Positions 23,122 through 28,106 of a DNA stretch of 28,106 nucleotides are shown in pieces. Where the stretch lies: positions 1 to 28,106 of the forward strand of contig JANQQO010000235.1 in assembly GCA_028289305.1 (NCBI GenBank), written 5' to 3'. The position numbers and the translations under genes were made by a program. Within the stretch, counting starts at the first letter, position 1, and every line of letters begins with the position of its first letter. The notes beneath the pieces are model-generated. The model ran no database searches. It was not told the origin of the DNA and saw only the letters and a program-made list of their open reading frames with translations. This DNA is from Rickettsiales bacterium (GTDB lineage: Bacteria; Pseudomonadota; Alphaproteobacteria; Rickettsiales; JANQQO01).

Positions 23122-24027
23122 ATGGGTAAACGCAAAGGGGATATCATCATCCGAATTTGCCAGAATAACGAGAATAAGCGATTGCTAATTGAAGAGAGCG
23201 ATCCAGAGTTTGAAGAAATTGTCGGGTATATGGTTCATGAGCTGGAGGGTGCGCAGCTATATGACATCTTGCTCGATGATGTGAATGACCAGCTTTATAA
23301 CTACCTTGAGTTTACCGATGAGGGGAATGACCTGTCGGATGTCATCAGCAAGATTCGGGATTTTGGCTTCATCTCCAAGCTTGGCCAAGAAATTTTGCTC
23401 GATGTAAAAATTAATCGTGTCGCCACGCCGGATAGTAATCCGCGATTTGAAATGGTGATTCGTGATCAGTCTAAGATCTCTAAAGGAAGCGGCCGGGCCC
23501 TGCGCGGCTTGCGTGGGCGTCAGGTGGTGGATAAAGTCACCGGCCTGCCAGATCGCCAATCTTTCATCAAAGAAGCAGAATTCATTAATTTCTGCGTGGA
23601 TAAAGACCGGATGGTGGCCTGCTTTGCCTTGGTGGCGATTGATAATTACCAGGAGCTGCTCGAGCGCTATGGCCAGGATGTTTTGGATAAACTCACCCGT
23701 GAGCTGGTGGCTAAGTGTAAGGTCAACTTCCGGGAAGATGACATCTTGGGCTTACTCGAAGAAAACCGCATTGGCGTGATCTTGCTTGAGGCAAACGCTA
23801 AAGAGGCACATGTCCCGCTCAATCGTTATCGCTGGCAGGTTTCTGCCCAGCCGCTCAATGTGCTGGTGCCTGAGGTGGAGGAAGAAACCGCGGTGACGCT
23901 GTCTATCGCCTATTGCCAGCTGGAGAAAGGCAAGATCATTGATTATGCGATGGATCGTTGCAGTAAGCAGCTCAAAGAGATCGTTTCTGAAGGTGGCAAC
24001 AAAATCATAGAGCTGGAGGCGGCCTAA
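23122..24027 (+). CDS. PAS-like/degenerate GGDEF protein with intact inhibitory site
   Basis: A 301-residue soluble protein; ATG start with GGAG 10 bases upstream. The N-terminal part (about 1-115) has a PAS-like pattern (LYDILLDDVNDQLYNYLEF, then ISKLGQEILLDV and FEMVIRDQS). The C-terminal part (about 135-298) aligns with a GGDEF domain: DKVTGLPDRQSF is the usual domain start, and FALVAIDNYQELLERYGQDVLDK matches DIDxFKxxND...GD. The active site is EENRI (213-217) instead of GGDEF, so cyclase activity is not expected. The RxxD inhibitory-site motif is kept as REDD (204-207), five residues before, which would allow cyclic-di-GMP binding. It follows the degenerate EAL gene and precedes recG by 25 bases. 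Confidence 0.7.
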   Translation: MGKRKGDIIIRICQNNENKRLLIEESDPEFEEIVGYMVHELEGAQLYDILLDDVNDQLYNYLEFTDEGNDLSDVISKIRDFGFISKLGQEILLDVKINRVATPDSNPRFEMVIRDQSKISKGSGRALRGLRGRQVVDKVTGLPDRQSFIKEAEFINFCVDKDRMVACFALVAIDNYQELLERYGQDVLDKLTRELVAKCKVNFREDDILGLLEENRIGVILLEANAKEAHVPLNRYRWQVSAQPLNVLVPEVEEETAVTLSIAYCQLEKGKIIDYAMDRCSKQLKEIVSEGGNKIIELEAA

Positions 24028-24052
24028 TACTTTAGGCCTCTCCTGCATTCTC

Positions 24053-26149
24053 ATGCGGCCTGCGGTCTTATTCCCTCTATTTGCAGACATCACTACATGT
24101 GCGGGCGTTGGCCCGAAGCTCAGTAAAATCATCAGCCAGGCCATTGGCGGCCGCGTGGGCGATATGCTGTGGCATTTGCCAACGAGCATCCTCGATCGCC
24201 GGCATAGCCCTTCACTGACGGAGGCGGAGGATGGCGCGCTGATCACGGTTATCGTCGAGGTGGAGGAATACCAGGCGCCACAGCGCTATTCCAAGCGTCC
24301 GTTTCGCGTGATTTGTCGTAATGACACGGGCTATCTCACCCTTATTTTTTTCAACGCCCGTGAGGATTACATTCGCAAGAGCTTGCCGATCGGAGAAAAG
24401 CGCGTGGTGAGCGGGCGGGTCGAGCATTATGACGCGATGCTGCAAATGTCGCACCCGGATTATATCGCAGCACCTGATGCATTAGAGGAAGTGCAAAAGG
24501 TAGAGCCGGTGTACCCACTCACTCAAGGCCTTACCTTGCGCATGTTTCATAAGGTGATTGATTATGCGCTCGGCCAGGTGCCGGTTTTGCCAGAATGGCT
24601 CCAGCCAGAACTATTGGAACAAAGAGGCTGGGTTAGCTGGGATGTGGCCATCAAAAAAGCGCATGCACCAGCAACCGAAGAAGATCTTGCACCTATGGCA
24701 CCGGCGCGGGCGCGCTTGGCCTATGACGAGTTGCTCGCGAGCCAGCTTGCCTTGGCGCTGACCCGCACGCGTTTTAAAAAACAGGAAGGCATTGCCATGC
24801 AGGGCGATGGCAGGCTGCAACAACAGCTGCAAGCTGGTTTACCCTTTATACTCACCCAGGGTCAGCACCAGGCCTGTGCAGACATCACGGCCGATATGGC
24901 CACGCCCACCCGCATGCTGCGTTTGCTGCAAGGCGATGTGGGCAGTGGTAAAACGGTGGTGGCATTGATGGCGATGTTGAATGCGGTAGAGTGCGGCAAG
25001 CAGGTGGCACTGATGGCGCCCACCGAGATTCTCAGCCGCCAGCATTATGCCACGCTTTCCGCACTACTAGAACATGCCGGTATGCAGGAGACACTTCGCA
25101 TCGCTATTCTCACAGCGAAAGAAAAGGGCAAGGCGCGTGAGGCGATTCTTGCTGAGCTCGCTGATGGCAGCATTGATATCATCATCGGCACCCACGCCTT
25201 GTTCCAAGAACAAGTGACATTTCATAATCTTGGCCTCGTGGTGATTGATGAGCAGCACCGCTTTGGCGTGCGCCAGCGCCTGCAGCTTTCAGGCAAAGGC
25301 GAGCGAGTGGATATCTTAATGCTGACGGCTACGCCCATCCCGCGCACGCTCACCATGACATTTTATGGTGATATGGAAGTCTCGAATCTGCACGAAAAAC
25401 CGCCGGGCCGTACGCCGGTGGAAACCCGCGCTGTGCCCATGGCGCGGTTTGACGCCATTATCGATCGCCTTAAACACGCCCTGGAAAAAGGCTCGAAAGC
25501 CTATTGGATTTGCCCGCTTGTCGAGGAGTCTGAGAAGATCGACCTTGCAGCAGTACAGGAGCGCTTCACCATGTTTAAGGAGCAATTTGGCGAGCAGGTT
25601 GGTCTGGTGCATGGGAAGATGCGGGCGGAAGAAAAAGATGCGGTGATGACGGCGTTTAAAGAAGGCGCACTTTCGCTGCTTGTCGCCACCACGGTGATTG
25701 AGGTGGGCGTTGATGTGCCGGATGCTACGATCATGGTGATTGAACACGCCGAGCGCTTTGGTTTGGCGCAGTTGCACCAGCTGCGTGGTAGGGTAGGGCG
25801 TGGCCAGGAGCAATCCTCTTGCGTATTGCTCTATACGGTCCCATTGGGTGAAACCGCCACGCGTCGCATTAATATTTTACGCGAAACAGAAGATGGCTTC
25901 CGCATTGCTGAGGAAGACCTCCGACTGCGCGGCAGTGGCGAATTACTGGGCACCAAGCAGAGCGGGCTGCCACAATTTAAAATGGCTGATATCTGGGAGC
26001 ATGGGGAGCTGCTCTCCGTAGCGCGCGATGATGCGAAACTCATTCTACACCAAGACCCTGGCCTTACTTCTTCGCGTGGTGAGGCGCTCCGCGTATTGCT
26101 CTATCTCTTCGAATACGACAAGCATATGCGCTATATACAAGAGGGGTAG
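24053..26149 (+). CDS. recG: ATP-dependent DNA helicase RecG
   Basis: A 698-residue branched-DNA translocase that remodels stalled replication forks and Holliday junctions. An N-terminal wedge/OB-fold domain starts with PLFADITTCAGVGPKLS. The helicase domains carry Walker A GDVGSGKT (294-301), the DEQH box (399-402) with DEQHRFGVRQR, TATPIPRTL, VHGKMRAEEKD, and VIEVGVDVPDAT followed by HQLRGRVGRG. The C-terminal RDDAKLIL and DPGLTS are typical. All motifs are intact. The ATG at 24053 lacks a clear ribosome binding site, but the N-terminus matches the family. It may be read through from the two genes upstream, though no functional link is known. Confidence 0.98.
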   Translation: MRPAVLFPLFADITTCAGVGPKLSKIISQAIGGRVGDMLWHLPTSILDRRHSPSLTEAEDGALITVIVEVEEYQAPQRYSKRPFRVICRNDTGYLTLIFFNAREDYIRKSLPIGEKRVVSGRVEHYDAMLQMSHPDYIAAPDALEEVQKVEPVYPLTQGLTLRMFHKVIDYALGQVPVLPEWLQPELLEQRGWVSWDVAIKKAHAPATEEDLAPMAPARARLAYDELLASQLALALTRTRFKKQEGIAMQGDGRLQQQLQAGLPFILTQGQHQACADITADMATPTRMLRLLQGDVGSGKTVVALMAMLNAVECGKQVALMAPTEILSRQHYATLSALLEHAGMQETLRIAILTAKEKGKAREAILAELADGSIDIIIGTHALFQEQVTFHNLGLVVIDEQHRFGVRQRLQLSGKGERVDILMLTATPIPRTLTMTFYGDMEVSNLHEKPPGRTPVETRAVPMARFDAIIDRLKHALEKGSKAYWICPLVEESEKIDLAAVQERFTMFKEQFGEQVGLVHGKMRAEEKDAVMTAFKEGALSLLVATTVIEVGVDVPDATIMVIEHAERFGLAQLHQLRGRVGRGQEQSSCVLLYTVPLGETATRRINILRETEDGFRIAEEDLRLRGSGELLGTKQSGLPQFKMADIWEHGELLSVARDDAKLILHQDPGLTSSRGEALRVLLYLFEYDKHMRYIQEG

Positions 26150-26382
26150 AGACTCCCTCTGCATAAATTACGCTCAAGCGCCGCGTAGGCTGCGCTCCCA
26201 CTTGGTCGCTAGTCGTCGCTAACACTCCTCCATTACTCACACACGGTTTTTGCTCCCCACCCTTGTCATCCTCGTGGCGCGAAAAGTGCGCTGCAGTTTT
26301 CGTGAACACGGGGATCCATTGGGAGGCAAAAACGCGTGCCAGGGGGGTGACGGGAATAGAGAAAATCTCAGCCCTCTAAAAA
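26150..26382. other. Non-coding gap between convergent recG and lpxB
   Basis: 233 bases without a convincing gene. The left half contains GTCGCTA twice (26205-26211 and 26215-26221) and AGCGC/GCGCT arms. The right half holds the nested inverted repeat described separately. Open frames crossing it read as repeat-derived sequence rather than protein. Confidence 0.55.
26265..26354. repeat. Nested inverted-repeat intergenic element (GTCATCC...GGATCC type)
   Basis: Three nested stems. Inner: CGAAAA (26280-26285) with TTTTCG (26297-26302). Middle: TCCTCGTG (26269-26276) with CACGGGGA (26307-26314), one G-T wobble. Outer: GTCATCC (26265-26271) against GGGTGAC near 26345-26351. The block resembles short palindromic intergenic repeats beginning GTCATCC and containing GGATCC that occur in many copies in several alphaproteobacterial genomes (recalled, not searched). 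It may also act as a two-way terminator for recG and lpxB. Confidence 0.6.
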
Positions 26383-27543
26383 CTAACGCTTCACAAATTC
26401 GAGCACTTTTTGTGCGGCTTTATCACTTGGAGCAAGATCTTGCATCAGCCCCAGCTGGTGTAGCGCTGCTTGCGCCTTTTCATGTTGTTCAAGCTGAATG
26501 TGGCTTCCACGATAGAGCTTTTCCACAGCCAGCGCTAATTTATGCGGGGTACAATTTTCCTGCAGCAGCTCAGGGATCACTTCTTCTTTCATGATCAGGT
26601 TGATGATGCTGACATATTTCACCTGGATCATCTTCTTTAGCATATAGGCAGAAATCGGATTGGCACGATAGGCCACCACCATAGGCAGCTCTGCCATGGC
26701 TGCTTCCAGCGTGCTCGTGCCTGATTTCACCAGCGCTACGTTACACGCTGCCATCGCGTGTATCTTATCTTCTTCCTTGGCGACAATAATAGTGGGTGTG
26801 AACCAGTCTTTCGTCGCATTTAACACAGTTGAGCTGGTCTGCGGTGTGGCAATCACTACGCAGTGTAGATCCCGCAGTTGCGCACTTAAAATACGTACTG
26901 TCTCAGCAAAAATCGGCAAATGCCGTTTCAGCTCGCCTTTGCGGCTTCCTGGCATCAAACACAGCACCGGTACGTCATGATCAATGTGATGTTTTGCTCG
27001 AAACATTGCGCCCGCGCCTTCGGCAAAGGGTTCTTCCACGACCGGATGGCCGACATAGGTGCAATCCACCCGCGCTTTTTCAAAATAGGGCGGCTCAAAG
27101 GGCAGTAACGCCAGCACATGGTCATACACCGCCGCGACACGCCGCGCGCGCTCCGGTTTATAAGCCCATACAGACGGTGCGACGTAATGGATGATTTTGC
27201 CGCTATACCCGTCTTTACGCAGCCGCTCCACCACACGAAAATTAAACGCCGGCGCGTCAATCGTCACCACCACATCGGGCTTAAGGCGCTCAATCTCATA
27301 CGCCGCTTCTTTGATATAGCCCAGCAGGCGCGGAATATGCGGGATGATCTCCACAAAACCGACAATCGATAAGTGCTCCATGGGAAACAGGCTTTTTAGC
27401 CCCAGCGCCTGCATCTTCGGCCCGCCTACGCCATGAAATGTAGCACCATTGTCGGTAGCTTTGAAAATCGCTGTCATCAGCTTGCTGCCCAGCGCATCTC
27501 CAGAGGCTTCACCCGCCAATAAAAATATCGAAGGTCCTGGCAT
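26383..27543 (-). CDS. lpxB: Lipid-A-disaccharide synthase
   Basis: A 386-residue family-19 glycosyltransferase that joins lipid X and UDP-2,3-diacylglucosamine into the lipid A disaccharide at the inner face of the cytoplasmic membrane. The conserved N-terminal GEASGD motif is at 11-16, followed by FHGVGGPKM, the family blocks PDVVVTIDAPAFNFRV and YVAPSVWAYKPERA, and YVGHPVVEE. The C-terminal KSGTSTLEAAM and MVVAYR are the usual nucleotide-sugar region. Length is normal. Its ATG overlaps the lpxI stop by one base (TAATG), a translational-coupling arrangement. The gene converges on recG across a repeat-bearing gap. Confidence 0.97.
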   Translation of the reverse strand: MPGPSIFLLAGEASGDALGSKLMTAIFKATDNGATFHGVGGPKMQALGLKSLFPMEHLSIVGFVEIIPHIPRLLGYIKEAAYEIERLKPDVVVTIDAPAFNFRVVERLRKDGYSGKIIHYVAPSVWAYKPERARRVAAVYDHVLALLPFEPPYFEKARVDCTYVGHPVVEEPFAEGAGAMFRAKHHIDHDVPVLCLMPGSRKGELKRHLPIFAETVRILSAQLRDLHCVVIATPQTSSTVLNATKDWFTPTIIVAKEEDKIHAMAACNVALVKSGTSTLEAAMAELPMVVAYRANPISAYMLKKMIQVKYVSIINLIMKEEVIPELLQENCTPHKLALAVEKLYRGSHIQLEQHEKAQAALHQLGLMQDLAPSDKAAQKVLEFVKR

Positions 27544-28106
27544 TAATGAATCTGCTTGCTATCATGGGCGGAAATGCCCGTGAGAAATACATCCAACGCA
27601 TCGGCCTTGGCGACCAGTTTATCGCGCTTGATCAGCAGGGTGCTGCCGGCCTCTGCGGCAATACCGCGTAACCCGGATTTAGCGGCATTGGTAATGGTGG
27701 AAACACCAAGGCAGGGGAGGTCGACCCGCGGATCTTGCCCAGGCTTTTTAATTTTTACCAATACCCCACCAGGGCCTTCTTGATGTAAGGCTTTGCAGCG
27801 CGAGATGAGACCATCCGTGCCCTCTGCACCTTCCACACCCAGCACTTGTCCGCGCTGCACAATCACCGCCTGGCCAATATCAAGGTTGCCAATGCTTTGC
27901 GCAATACGTAAGCCCAGCGCAATATCGTCTTCAGCGCTTTTATCAGGCTTTTTCTTCCCCACCACCCCAGGTGGCATAATCAGGTCGGTGAGTATCTGGT
28001 CGGCGCCAATCACCGTGAATTTTTTACTTTCCAGAAATTGTACGATCGTAGAAAACACGGCGTTATCGCCCTGTTCTGGTAATTTAGCGAGCTTGGAAAG
28101 CAGCTT
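27543..28106 (-). CDS. lpxI: UDP-2,3-diacylglucosamine pyrophosphatase LpxI, C-terminal part
   Basis: The C-terminal 187 residues of LpxI (DUF1009 family), which cleaves UDP-2,3-diacylglucosamine to lipid X in alphaproteobacteria and others lacking LpxH. The frame is open to the right window edge (the first visible codons read KLLSKLAKLPEQGD), so the N-terminus of about 90-100 residues is missing. Visible blocks include FTVIGADQILTDLIMPPG, QAVIVQRGQVLGVEGAEGTDGL, RVDLPCLGVSTI and GLRGIAAEAG, all family landmarks. A GTG at 28058 is internal, not a start. It is directly upstream of lpxB and overlaps it by one base, supplying that enzyme's substrate. Confidence 0.95.
   Translation of the reverse strand, partial: KLLSKLAKLPEQGDNAVFSTIVQFLESKKFTVIGADQILTDLIMPPGVVGKKKPDKSAEDDIALGLRIAQSIGNLDIGQAVIVQRGQVLGVEGAEGTDGLISRCKALHQEGPGGVLVKIKKPGQDPRVDLPCLGVSTITNAAKSGLRGIAAEAGSTLLIKRDKLVAKADALDVFLTGISAHDSKQIH

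Noticed and set aside
26064..26309. 81-codon open frame on the minus strand across the recG end and the following gap
   Set aside because: It overlaps the recG coding end on the other strand, has no ribosome binding site or recognisable domain, and reads through the repeat-rich gap; more likely repeat-derived chance frame.
1..28106. CRISPR arrays, tRNA or rRNA genes, insertion sequences, prophage genes
   Set aside because: Gaps between genes were read for regular spaced repeats, cloverleaf-like segments and transposase-like frames; none was found. The region is ordinary chromosomal core with few accessory elements.

Overview
The window comes from an alphaproteobacterial chromosome of roughly balanced GC. 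Support for this is the Caulobacter-type flagellar order fliF-fliG-fliH-fliN-(motA)-flbD-flhA, a short phasin with its own promoter, lpxI upstream of lpxB, and an lgt / MidA-type methyltransferase / pgeF run. The organism looks Gram-negative, rod-shaped, flagellated and able to make leucine and proline, so probably free-living. The order cannot be fixed from sequence alone; a Rhodospirillales- or Micavibrionales-like lineage is a guess.

Layout. 1-4799 (minus): leuA-mreB-mreC-mreD-mrdA, tightly spaced; mrdA (PBP2) runs off the left edge. 4898-6205 (plus): an orphan EnvZ-like histidine kinase. 6210-8019 (minus): phasin with its own promoter, terminator and three TGC-N3-GCA candidate PhaR operators, then proC and ubiK. 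8110-11753 (plus): hldD, lgt, a MidA-type methyltransferase and pgeF, closely packed or overlapping. 11754-12074 is non-coding, followed by an intact PAS-GGDEF diguanylate cyclase (plus). 13154-21228 (minus): a seven-gene flagellar operon covering the MS ring, switch, export gate, stator subunit A and the sigma-54 activator FlbD. 21496-21663 (minus): rpmG. 21862-24027 (plus): a degenerate-EAL gene followed by a degenerate-GGDEF gene. 24053-26149 (plus): recG. 26150-26382: non-coding, with a nested inverted-repeat element. 26383-28106 (minus): lpxB and lpxI (lpxI runs off the right edge).

Themes. Cell envelope and shape (mreBCD/PBP2, pgeF, lgt, hldD, lpxI/lpxB) and motility with cyclic-di-GMP signalling dominate. 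An apparently active diguanylate cyclase sits just beyond the end of the flagellar operon. Beyond its upstream end, across rpmG, lies a pair of enzymes that look catalytically dead but could bind cyclic-di-GMP; this pair is the best candidate here for something undescribed. The phasin promoter with three matching palindromic sites is the clearest regulatory find.
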